NCBI GenBank assembly: GCA_963815445.1
Contig: CAWFGV010000005.1
Span: forward strand, 496,001 to 560,000
Length of the DNA stretch: 64,000 nucleotides
Direction: 5' to 3'
Source: JANLYC01 sp963815445
Lineage (GTDB): Bacteria; Actinomycetota; Actinomycetes; Propionibacteriales; Nocardioidaceae
In this document: one piece after another, positions 17,824 to 25,103 of the stretch
Layout: each line of letters opens with the position of its first letter
Numbering within the stretch: position 1 is the first letter of the stretch
The notes under the pieces: generated by a model
Told to the model about the DNA's origin: nothing
Seen by the model: only the letters and a program-made list of their open reading frames with translations
Databases searched by the model: none
Program-made: the position numbers and the translations under genes

Positions 17824-19046
17824 CCGCTACACATCCGCGACGGCTCGGTCGTCGTACCGGCACGGTCGCCGTGCTTGCCGCGCTCGCGCTGTTGGCGAGC
17901 GGCTGCGGCACGAGCAGCGACAACACGACGACGCAACCGGGGGCCGGCGGATTCAAGGCGCCCGACATCCCGATGGCCACGTCGTTGGGAGGCGGTGAGG
18001 GCAAGCTCAACGTGCTGGCCTGGCCGGGATACGCCGAGTCGGGCAAGAACGACCCGAGCGTCGACTGGGTGTCGCCGTTCGAGCAGAAGTCCGGCTGCCA
18101 GGTCAACGTGAAGGAGTTCGGCACCTCCGACGAGGCAGTCAGCCTGATGCACTCCGGCGGCTACGACGTCGTGTCGGCCTCGGGCGACGCCACCCTGCGT
18201 CTCATCGCGGCCGGTGACGTGCAGCCCGTGAACACCGACCTGGTGCCCAACTATGCCGACATCTCGTCGTTCTTGAAGGACAAGGACTTCAACAGTGTGG
18301 ATGGCCAGATGTGGGGCATCCCGCACGGTTGGGGCGCCAACCTGCTCATGTACAACAAGGACGCCGTGAAGCCCGCGCCCACCGAATGGAACGCCGTGTT
18401 CGACGTTCCCAAGTCCGCGCCGTATGCCGGCAAGGTGACGGCGTACGACTCGCCGATCTACATCGCGGACGCTGCGCTGTACCTCATGAGGACCCAGCCC
18501 AGTCTCAGTATCAAGAACCCCTACGCACTGGACGAGCGTCAGTTGCAGGCGGCGGTCGACCTGTTGAAGAAGCAGAAGGCGAGCATCGGCGAGTACTGGT
18601 CGGACTACACCAAGGAGGTGCAGGCCTTCAAGAGCGGCTCGTCGGTGATCGGGACCACCTGGCAGGTGATCGCCAACCTGACCGAGGGTGATGCCAACGT
18701 GGGGACCGTCTTCCCCCAGGGCGGGTCGACGGGCTGGTCCGACACCTGGATGGTCTCGTCGAACAACGACCACGTGAACTGCGCGTACATGTGGCTCGAG
18801 TGGATGGCCAGCCCCAGGGTGCAGGCCCAGGTCGCGGAGTGGTTCGGTGAGGCGCCGGCCAACCCGAAGGCCTGCCAGTACACCAGCAAGGGCTTCTGCG
18901 ACAACTACCACGTGAGTGACGCGGGGTACTCGAACAAGATCTTCTACTGGACCACTCCGATCAAGGAGTGCCTGGACGGTCGCACGGACGTCGACTGCAC
19001 GGACTACAACGCGTGGACGGACGCGTGGACCGAGGTGAAGGGCTGA
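17820..19046 (+). CDS. potD: Second polyamine ABC transporter substrate-binding lipoprotein
   Basis: The 408-residue protein has a basic start (RRLGRRTG), a hydrophobic signal segment and lipobox LASGCG. The mature part has LNVLAWPGYAESG, GYDVVSASGDATLRLI, the ligand pocket region WGIPHGWGANLLMYNKDAV and VIGTTWQVIANL, typical of PotD/PotF. It captures a polyamine outside the cell for the permeases that follow. Unlike the first importer's binding protein it is intact, and it uses a Sec-type rather than a twin-arginine signal. Confidence 0.92.
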   Translation: MTATHPRRLGRRTGTVAVLAALALLASGCGTSSDNTTTQPGAGGFKAPDIPMATSLGGGEGKLNVLAWPGYAESGKNDPSVDWVSPFEQKSGCQVNVKEFGTSDEAVSLMHSGGYDVVSASGDATLRLIAAGDVQPVNTDLVPNYADISSFLKDKDFNSVDGQMWGIPHGWGANLLMYNKDAVKPAPTEWNAVFDVPKSAPYAGKVTAYDSPIYIADAALYLMRTQPSLSIKNPYALDERQLQAAVDLLKKQKASIGEYWSDYTKEVQAFKSGSSVIGTTWQVIANLTEGDANVGTVFPQGGSTGWSDTWMVSSNNDHVNCAYMWLEWMASPRVQAQVAEWFGEAPANPKACQYTSKGFCDNYHVSDAGYSNKIFYWTTPIKECLDGRTDVDCTDYNAWTDAWTEVKG

Positions 19047-19047
19047 C

Positions 19048-19944
19048 GTGAGCTCGGCACCCCTGCCGGCGAGGCGAGAGGTCGAGCTGCCGCGGTCAAC
19101 CTGGCCGCGGCGAGCATCGGCATTTCTGCACCGCCACGGGGGTGCCCGAGTCGTGGGCCTGGTCGCGGCGCCGCTGCTCTGGCTGGGGCTGATCTACCTG
19201 GTCGCGATCGCCGCCTTGCTCGTGACGGCCTTCTGGCGTGTCGACTTCGGCGTGACGGTCACCCGCCAGTGGAATCTCGACAACTTCCGCAAGCTGTACG
19301 AGCAGGACGTCTACCGCACGGTCATCCTCCGCACCATCATGGTGGCCGCCTCTGTCACGGTCATCGACGCGGTGTTGGCACTGCCCCTCGCGTTCTACAT
19401 GGCCAAGATCGCCCGCCCGGTCGTGGCCAGGATGCTCGTGGTCGCGCTGCTGACGCCGCTCTGGGCCAGCTATCTGGTCAAGGCCTTCGCATGGCGGGCG
19501 ATGGTGACTCCCGGCGGCGTCCTGGACTCGGCGTTCGGTTGGACGCCGGGCTTCGGGGTGACCTCGGTGATCATCACGCTGGCCTACCTGTGGCTTCCGT
19601 TCATGGCGCTGCCGCTGTACGCGGGCTTCACGAAGCTGCCCGACTCGCTGCTCGAGGCCTCCAGCGACCTGGGAGCGAAGCCGGGGAGGACGCTGCGGAG
19701 TATCGCGCTGCCGATGATCGTCCCGTCACTCATCGCCGGCTCGATCTTCACGTTCTCGCTGTCGCTGGGGGACTACATCGCGGTCAAGAACGTCGGCGGC
19801 ACGACCCAGATGCTCGGCAACCTCGTCTTCGACCGGCAGGCCACCGACATCCCCTTCGCCGCGGCTCTGGCCACGGTGTCCGTCGCGATCATGGTCGTCT
19901 ACCTCGCCCTGGTCCGTCGTACCGGCGCGTTGGAGAACCTGTGA
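19048..19944 (+). CDS. potB: Second polyamine ABC transporter permease (PotB type)
   Basis: This 298-residue membrane protein has about six helices and the ATPase-docking loop EASSDLGAKPGRTLRSIALP. It carries a longer basic N-terminus (RREVELPRSTWPRRASAFLH) before the first helix. It starts with GTG 19048, one base after the potD stop, and its own stop overlaps the next start. It forms the channel of the second importer with the next gene. Confidence 0.92.
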   Translation: MSSAPLPARREVELPRSTWPRRASAFLHRHGGARVVGLVAAPLLWLGLIYLVAIAALLVTAFWRVDFGVTVTRQWNLDNFRKLYEQDVYRTVILRTIMVAASVTVIDAVLALPLAFYMAKIARPVVARMLVVALLTPLWASYLVKAFAWRAMVTPGGVLDSAFGWTPGFGVTSVIITLAYLWLPFMALPLYAGFTKLPDSLLEASSDLGAKPGRTLRSIALPMIVPSLIAGSIFTFSLSLGDYIAVKNVGGTTQMLGNLVFDRQATDIPFAAALATVSVAIMVVYLALVRRTGALENL

Positions 19945-20759
19945 GCACGCCGGGGTTCCGCCTCTCCCGCGGCAGCACCTGGGGTCTGCGAGCGCTGGTC
20001 GTGATCGTGCTGGCGTTCATCTACGTGCCGCTCAGTGTCGTCGTGATCAACTCGTTCAACTCGGACAAGACGTTCTCGTGGCCACCGCGCAGCTTCACGC
20101 TCGAGTGGTGGAGGCGGGCGAAGGACAGCACGGGCATGGTCAACGCCCTCCAGGAGTCGGTGAAGATCGGTCTCATCGCAACCGCGATCGCGCTGGTGCT
20201 CGGCACGCTCGCGGCCTTCGCGCTCACGCGCCACCGTTTCTTCGGCAGGGAGGCAGTGTCGCTGCTGATCGTGCTGCCGATCGCCCTGCCCGGCATCGTC
20301 ACCGGGATCGCGTTGAGCAACGCGTTCACGACCATCCTCGGTGTGGGGTTGTCGTTGTGGTCACTGGTCATCGCGCATGCGACCTTCTGCATCGTGGTGG
20401 TCTTCAACAACGTCGTGGCCCGGCTCAGGCGGCTGGGCGGCAACATCGAGGAGGCGTCGATGGATCTCGGCGCCACCCGGTTCACGACGTTCAGACTCGT
20501 GACGCTGCCAAATCTCGGATCGGCGTTGGTGGCGGGGGCGCTGCTGGCCTTCGCGCTGTCGTTCGACGAGATCGTGGTCACGACCTTCACGGCGCCGGCC
20601 GACATCCAGACGCTGCCCCTGTGGATCTACAACAACCTGCTGAGCCGGCAGCAGGCACCGATCGTCAACGTCACGGCCGCCGCCCTGATCCTGGTCTCGG
20701 TGCTCCCGATCTATCTCTCGCAGAAGATCTCCGGCGACGAGTCCGCCGGCCGCCTCTGA
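19941..20759 (+). CDS. potC: Second polyamine ABC transporter permease (PotC type)
   Basis: The product has 272 residues and about six helices. The docking loop reads EEASMDLGATRFTTFRLVTLP without its first E, followed by FALSFDEIVVTTF, typical of PotC. The frame is open far upstream, but GTG 19941 overlapping the preceding stop (GTGA) is the sensible start. It completes the second importer operon. About 70 bp after its stop lies a long palindrome that could end the transcript. Confidence 0.92.
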   Translation: MSTPGFRLSRGSTWGLRALVVIVLAFIYVPLSVVVINSFNSDKTFSWPPRSFTLEWWRRAKDSTGMVNALQESVKIGLIATAIALVLGTLAAFALTRHRFFGREAVSLLIVLPIALPGIVTGIALSNAFTTILGVGLSLWSLVIAHATFCIVVVFNNVVARLRRLGGNIEEASMDLGATRFTTFRLVTLPNLGSALVAGALLAFALSFDEIVVTTFTAPADIQTLPLWIYNNLLSRQQAPIVNVTAAALILVSVLPIYLSQKISGDESAGRL

Positions 20760-20769
20760 CCCACCACCC

Positions 20770-20823
20770 CTGTTGCCCCGGCTGGGCTCTGTTGCCCGAC
20801 TGGCTCTGTTGCCCCGACTGGCC
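20770..20823 (+). repeat. Short tandem repeat (3 copies of about 18 bp)
   Basis: CTGTTGCCCCGGCTGGGCT (20770-20788) is followed by CTGTTGCCCGACTGGCT (20789-20805) and CTGTTGCCCCGACTGGCC (20806-20823). It lies just after the second importer operon and next to a long palindrome. No coding frame there looks real. Confidence 0.85.
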
Positions 20824-20827
20824 CTCC

Positions 20828-20875
20828 GCGTTTGCCTTGTAAACAAGCCAGGTGGCTTCTTCACAAGGCAAACGC
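20828..20875. terminator. 48-bp imperfect palindrome, probable terminator (copy 1 of a family)
   Basis: Arms GCGTTTGCCTTGT (20828-20840) and ACAAGGCAAACGC (20863-20875) are perfect; the inner part AAACAAGCCA/TGGCTTCTTC pairs with two mismatches around GG. A near-identical, perfectly paired copy lies after truB at 54218-54261. There is no T-run, as is usual for actinomycete terminators. A remnant of the second small hairpin seen in the other copy (TTTGCC) follows at about 20892. Confidence 0.7.
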
Positions 20876-20941
20876 GCCTTGGAAACAGCACATTTGCCTC
20901 GCCCACTGGACGCCCCGTCGCCAACGCTGCAGTTCGGTGTA

Positions 20942-20956
20942 CGACGAAATGCGTCG
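20942..20956. promoter_or_regulatory. 15-bp dyad CGACGAAATGCGTCG, candidate Lrp-type operator
   Basis: CGACG and CGTCG form a perfect inverted repeat around AAATG. It matches the dyad at 12203-12217 in 12 of 15 positions, and the substitutions keep the symmetry. It lies about 90 bp before the gamma-aminobutyraldehyde dehydrogenase start, where an activator or repressor of that gene would sit. Confidence 0.5.
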
Positions 20957-21047
20957 ATGATCCGCTCACCCACTGGTGTAATCAGCCGTCGCAGACTAGT
21001 TTTACCCGTGGAATCAGTCCGTCACATCGAGGCGATCAAGGGGCCAC

Positions 21048-22481
21048 ATGACCACCCGGACACTCAAGAACCTGATCAACGGCGAACTCGTGGACAGCGT
21101 CGACGGACGTACGTCGCCGGTCGTCAACCCCGCCACCGAGGAGGAGTACGCGACCGCCGCCGTGTCGGGCGCCGAGGACGTCGACCGCGCCATGCGGTCC
21201 GCGAGCAAGGCCTACGAGACGTGGCGGGACTCCACCCCGGCCGATCGACAGCGAGCGCTGCTCAGGCTTGCCGATGCGATGGAGCAACGAGCCGATGAGT
21301 TCGTGGCCGTCGAGAGCGAGAACACCGGAAAGCCCCTCGGCTTCACCCAGTCCGAAGAGCTGCCACCGGCCATCGACCAGGTCCGGTTCTTCGCGGGAGC
21401 GGCGCGCGTCCTCGAGGGACGGTCGGCCGGCGAATACCTCGCCGGTCATACGTCGTACGTCCGGCGCGAGCCGATCGGTGTCGTTGCCCAGGTGACCCCC
21501 TGGAACTACCCGCTCATGATGGCGATCTGGAAGGTCGCGCCCGCTCTGGCAGCCGGCAACTGTCTGGTCATCAAGCCGTCTGACACGACACCTGCCTCGA
21601 CCCTGCTGCTGGGTGAGATCGCCCAGGAGTTCTTCCCGCCCGGTGTCTTCAACGTCGTGACCGGCGACCGCGACACCGGCCGTGCGTTGATCGAGCACCC
21701 GACGCCACAACTCGTCTCGATCACCGGCTCGGTGCGCGCCGGTATGGAGGTGGCCAAGTCGGCCGCCGCCGACCTGAAGAAGACCCACCTCGAGCTGGGC
21801 GGCAAGGCGCCGGTCATCGTGTTCGACGACGCCGATATCGAAGCTGCGGCCGAGGCGATTGCCGGGGCAGGCTACTTCAACGCTGGTCAGGACTGCACCG
21901 CCGCAACCCGCGTGCTCGCCGGTCCGGGCGTGCACAACGACTTCGTGGCTGCGCTGACCGAGCAGGCCAAGAACACCAAGACCGGAATGCCCGACGACGA
22001 GGATGTGCTGTACGGCCCGGTCAACAACCCGAACCAGCTAGCTCGCGTGACCGGGTTCATCGACCGTCTCCCCGACCATGCCAAGCTCCAAGCCGGAGGT
22101 CACCGGGTCGGCGACAAGGGCTACTTCTATGCTCCGACTGTCGTCTCCGGCCTCCAGCAGGACGACGAGGCCATCCAGGACGAGATCTTCGGGCCCGTCA
22201 TCACGGTGCAGCAGTTCTCCGACGAGGACGAGGCCCTGCGATGGGCGAACGGCGTTCAGTACGGACTGGCGAGCAGCGTCTTCACCAGGGACCACGGTCG
22301 GGCCATGCGAATGGCGCGCAGCCTCGACTTCGGGTGCGTGTGGATCAACACCCACATCCCGATCGTGGCCGAGATGCCGCACGGCGGCTTCAAGCACTCG
22401 GGGTACGGCAAGGACCTGTCGATGTACGGGCTGGAGGATTACACCCGCATCAAGCACGTGATGACAGATATCTCAGTGTGA
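21048..22481 (+). CDS. patD: Gamma-aminobutyraldehyde dehydrogenase (aldehyde dehydrogenase family)
   Basis: The 477-residue NAD-dependent aldehyde dehydrogenase has VTPWNYPLMMAIWKVAPALA, the catalytic Glu in HLELGGKAPVIVFDDAD (about E249) and the catalytic Cys in NAGQDCTAATR (about C283). The QDCTAATR form, rather than the common GQxCxA, and VWINTHIPIVAEMPHGG are typical of the PatD/Prr group, which oxidises 4-aminobutanal to GABA. It would use the product of the SpuC-like aminotransferase at 10709. It is downstream of the second importer, with its own leader and candidate operator. Confidence 0.88.
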   Translation: MTTRTLKNLINGELVDSVDGRTSPVVNPATEEEYATAAVSGAEDVDRAMRSASKAYETWRDSTPADRQRALLRLADAMEQRADEFVAVESENTGKPLGFTQSEELPPAIDQVRFFAGAARVLEGRSAGEYLAGHTSYVRREPIGVVAQVTPWNYPLMMAIWKVAPALAAGNCLVIKPSDTTPASTLLLGEIAQEFFPPGVFNVVTGDRDTGRALIEHPTPQLVSITGSVRAGMEVAKSAAADLKKTHLELGGKAPVIVFDDADIEAAAEAIAGAGYFNAGQDCTAATRVLAGPGVHNDFVAALTEQAKNTKTGMPDDEDVLYGPVNNPNQLARVTGFIDRLPDHAKLQAGGHRVGDKGYFYAPTVVSGLQQDDEAIQDEIFGPVITVQQFSDEDEALRWANGVQYGLASSVFTRDHGRAMRMARSLDFGCVWINTHIPIVAEMPHGGFKHSGYGKDLSMYGLEDYTRIKHVMTDISV

Positions 22482-22521
22482 ACGACGCCCGGTGGGCGCC
22501 TCGTTTCGTTCTCGTCGCTCG

Positions 22522-22537
22522 CGATAGCCCGCTATCG
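22522..22537. promoter_or_regulatory. Short palindrome CGATAGC-CC-GCTATCG
   Basis: A perfect 7-bp inverted repeat with a 2-bp spacer lies in the 153-bp gap between the aldehyde dehydrogenase gene and the saccharopine-dehydrogenase-like gene. It could be a small operator or part of a weak terminator. It differs from the CAACG dyads. Confidence 0.35.
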
Positions 22538-22634
22538 GTTCGCTCCTCGGTCTTGCTATGCATCCACCCGACCGTCGCCCACTCGCCTGCGCAGATGGTT
22601 GGGCCAGTGATATGGATTTAGCGGAAAGGCATAC

Positions 22635-23834
22635 ATGAAGATCTTGCTGGTTGGTGCCGGGGGCGTGGGGGCGGCGTTCGCTGCGATTGCCGCTCGGCGT
22701 GAGTTCTTCGAGCGCCTCGTGATCGCGGACTATGACCTGTCCCGTGCCGAGCGGGCGGCGTCGATCGACGAGCGATTTTCTGCGGCCCAGGTGGATGCGT
22801 CCGATGCCTCGTCGGTCGAGGCGCTGGCGCGCGAGCACGACATCACGCACGTGATGAACGCAGTTGATCCGCGCTTCGTCATGCCGATCTTCAACGGCGC
22901 GTACGCCGCTGGAGCGGACTACCTCGACATGGCGATGAGCCTGTCGCGGCCGCACCCCGAGGCGCCGTACGAGCAGATCGGCGTGACACTGGGCCAGGAG
23001 CAGTTCGCGGTGGCGGGGGAGTGGGAGGCGGGCGGACGGCTCGCACTGGTGGGAATCGGCGTCGAGCCGGGGCTGTCCGACGTATTTGCGCGGTATGCCG
23101 CCGACCACCTCTTCAGCGAGATCGACGAGCTGGGCGTACGAGACGGCGCCAACCTCACCGTCGACGGCTATGACTTCGCGCCGTCCTTCTCGATCTGGAC
23201 CACGATCGAGGAGTGCCTCAACCCTCCCGTCGTGTGGGAGAAGGACCGCGGCTGGTTCACGACCGAGCCGTTCTCCGAGCCGGAGGTGTTCGATTTTCCC
23301 GAGGGCATCGGGCCGGTCGAGTGTGTCAACGTCGAGCACGAAGAAGTGCTTCTCATGCCGCGTTGGGTCGAGGCCAAGCGGGCGACGTTCAAGTACGGCC
23401 TCGGTGACGAGTTCATTGACGTGCTCAAGGTGTTGCACAAGCTCGGGCTCGACAAGACCGACAAGGTCCGGGTGTCGGGAGTCGAGGTGAGCCCGCGTGA
23501 TCTGGTGGCGGCGTGCCTTCCAGACCCGGCCACACTGGGTGACAAGATGCGTGGCAAGACCTGCGCGGGGCTGTACGTCACGGGCACTGGCAAGGACGGC
23601 CGGCCGCGGGCGACATACCTCTATCACGTGGTCGACAACGAGTGGTCGATGCGCGAGTACGGCCATCAGTGCGTCGTCTGGCAAACCGCAGTCAACCCGG
23701 TGGTGGCTCTCGAGCTGCTGGCGAGCGGAAGGTGGTCGGGCTCTGGAGTGCTCGGGCCGGAGGCGTTCGACGCCGTACCGTTCCTCGACCTGCTCACCGC
23801 CTACGGGTCCCCCTGGGCCTTCGAAGATCGTTGA
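22635..23834 (+). CDS. Saccharopine dehydrogenase-like protein
   Basis: The 399-residue protein has an N-terminal Rossmann motif (ILLVGAGGVGAAFAAIA) and the family C-terminus (ATYLYHVVDNEWSMREYGHQ, then LGPEAFDAVPFLDLL). Relatives include saccharopine reductase, lysine 6-dehydrogenase and carboxynorspermidine synthase, all of which act on the C-N bond of lysine or polyamine derivatives. Given its place in a polyamine catabolic island, a lysine- or polyamine-linked oxidoreductase is likely; the exact reaction is not determined. The start has GAAAGG upstream. The stop TGA directly abuts the first unit of repeat array B. Confidence 0.8.
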   Translation: MKILLVGAGGVGAAFAAIAARREFFERLVIADYDLSRAERAASIDERFSAAQVDASDASSVEALAREHDITHVMNAVDPRFVMPIFNGAYAAGADYLDMAMSLSRPHPEAPYEQIGVTLGQEQFAVAGEWEAGGRLALVGIGVEPGLSDVFARYAADHLFSEIDELGVRDGANLTVDGYDFAPSFSIWTTIEECLNPPVVWEKDRGWFTTEPFSEPEVFDFPEGIGPVECVNVEHEEVLLMPRWVEAKRATFKYGLGDEFIDVLKVLHKLGLDKTDKVRVSGVEVSPRDLVAACLPDPATLGDKMRGKTCAGLYVTGTGKDGRPRATYLYHVVDNEWSMREYGHQCVVWQTAVNPVVALELLASGRWSGSGVLGPEAFDAVPFLDLLTAYGSPWAFEDR

Positions 23835-23835
23835 G

Positions 23836-23893
23836 CCGTGAGTTGTGGCTCCTTGAGCCGTGAGTTGTGGCTCCTTGAGCCGTGAGTTGTGGT
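23836..23893 (+). repeat. 22-bp tandem repeat array B (3 units)
   Basis: Units start at 23836, 23858 and 23880, identical in core to array A (CCGTGAGTTGTGG). The array begins 2 bases after the stop codon of the preceding gene. Here the flanks GAGCC and GGCTC pair perfectly around GTGAGTTGT. With array C it brackets the luciferase-like gene in inverted orientation. Confidence 0.93.
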
Positions 23894-23948
23894 TCGTTGG
23901 CGAAGTCCCTCGGAATCTCGAGAGGCTTTCGCTGGTTGGCTTCGTTCC

Positions 23949-24986
23949 GTGAGCACTTCTCCTGACGCCCCTGTACGCCCAGTCTCGCTGCTTGACTTCG
24001 TCGACGTCCCGGCCGGCGTGACGGCACCCGAAGCGATCGCCCGAACACTGAAAACGGCCCAGACGGCTGACCGGCTCGGCTACAAGCGATTCTGGATCTC
24101 TGAGCACCACAACTTCGAGGGGCTGGCCAGCAGCTCACCGGAGATCCTCATCAACCACGTGGCCTCGGCGACCCGTGCGATCCGTGTTGGTGCCGCCGGG
24201 ATCATGCTGCCGAACCACGCGCCCCTGAAGGTAGCGGAGTGGTTCAAGACCCTCGAGATGCTCCACCCCGGTCGCATCGATCTCGGCCTGGGGCGGGCTC
24301 CGGGAACAGACCAGGTGACAGCCTTCGCCTTGCGCGGATCGCGGGAGTCGGCCGGAGCGCCGGAGTTTCCTCAGCAGGCCGCCGAGCTCATTGCCTTCCT
24401 CACCGACGGATGGCCCCGCGACCATCCCTTCTCCACCGTGCGAGCGACGCCGGTCGTTGAGACCCAACCGGAGCTGCTGATGCTGGGCTCGAGCGGTTGG
24501 GGTTCGGCCTTCGCTGCGATCAACGGGATGACGTCGGTGTTCGCCCACCACATGAGCCCCGAACTGGCAGTGGACGCGCTCCAGGCCTATCGGCGCGACT
24601 TCCAACCGTCCGACCTTGGTTCTGAGCCGCGTGTGATCGTGTCCGCACTCGCGCTCGCGTCACACGATCCCGACGTGGCGGCGGACTTCCGTGCCGGTTG
24701 GGCGCTAGGCATGCGTCTTATTCGCAGCGGTGCGAAGCGGCGTCCAACGGCGCTCGAGATCCGGGAGTTCCGTACGTCGACGGAGTACGACGGCATCGAG
24801 GCGTCGATGGCCGGACGCGTATTCGCCGGGCCGCCCCAGGACGTCGTACGCGACCTCACTCAGCTCGCCGAGGAGGCTGGCGCTGACGAGCTGGCTCTCG
24901 TGGCTCCGACGCCGGACCATGAGGCCAAGTTGATATCTCTCGAGCTGTTGGCCACGGGGTTCGGATTGACGCCGCGCGACGTGTGA
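23949..24986 (+). CDS. LLM-class flavin-dependent oxidoreductase (luciferase-like)
   Basis: The 345-residue protein has the bacterial-luciferase-like fold of the MsnO8/YhbW group: GYKRFWISEHHN, IRVGAAGIMLPNHAPLKVAE, then GRIDLGLGRAPGTD. Enzymes of this class use FMNH2 or F420 to oxygenate or dehydrogenate small molecules. The substrate is unknown. I start it at GTG 23949; the frame opens in the repeat array upstream, but those residues are not family-like. It is bracketed by arrays B and C. Confidence 0.85.
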   Translation: MSTSPDAPVRPVSLLDFVDVPAGVTAPEAIARTLKTAQTADRLGYKRFWISEHHNFEGLASSSPEILINHVASATRAIRVGAAGIMLPNHAPLKVAEWFKTLEMLHPGRIDLGLGRAPGTDQVTAFALRGSRESAGAPEFPQQAAELIAFLTDGWPRDHPFSTVRATPVVETQPELLMLGSSGWGSAFAAINGMTSVFAHHMSPELAVDALQAYRRDFQPSDLGSEPRVIVSALALASHDPDVAADFRAGWALGMRLIRSGAKRRPTALEIREFRTSTEYDGIEASMAGRVFAGPPQDVVRDLTQLAEEAGADELALVAPTPDHEAKLISLELLATGFGLTPRDV

Positions 24987-24994
24987 CCGCGAAA

Positions 24995-25103
24995 CCACAA
25001 CTCACGGTTCAAGGCGCCACAACTCACGGTTCAAGGAGCCACAACTCACGGTTCAAGGAGCCACAACTCACGGTTCAAGGAGCCACAACTCACGGTTCAA
25101 CGA
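24995..25103 (-). repeat. 22-bp tandem repeat array C (5 units, inverted)
   Basis: On the plus strand, units CCACAACTCACGG... begin at 24995, 25017, 25039, 25061 and 25083. Read on the minus strand, the array begins at the stop codon of the aminotransferase gene (TGA then ACCGTGAG), just as arrays A and B begin at the stops of their upstream plus-strand genes. It fills the gap between convergent genes. Confidence 0.93.

Noticed and set aside
22473..24110. A 545-codon minus-strand frame over the saccharopine-dehydrogenase-like gene
   Set aside because: It is antisense to a well-conserved enzyme and runs through repeat array B; it has no ribosome site or domain.
23836..25103. Arrays B and C as the ends of a composite transposon carrying the luciferase-like gene
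   Set aside because: There is no transposase, the arrays are tandem units rather than single terminal repeats, no target duplication is seen, and array A shows they occur at other gene ends.
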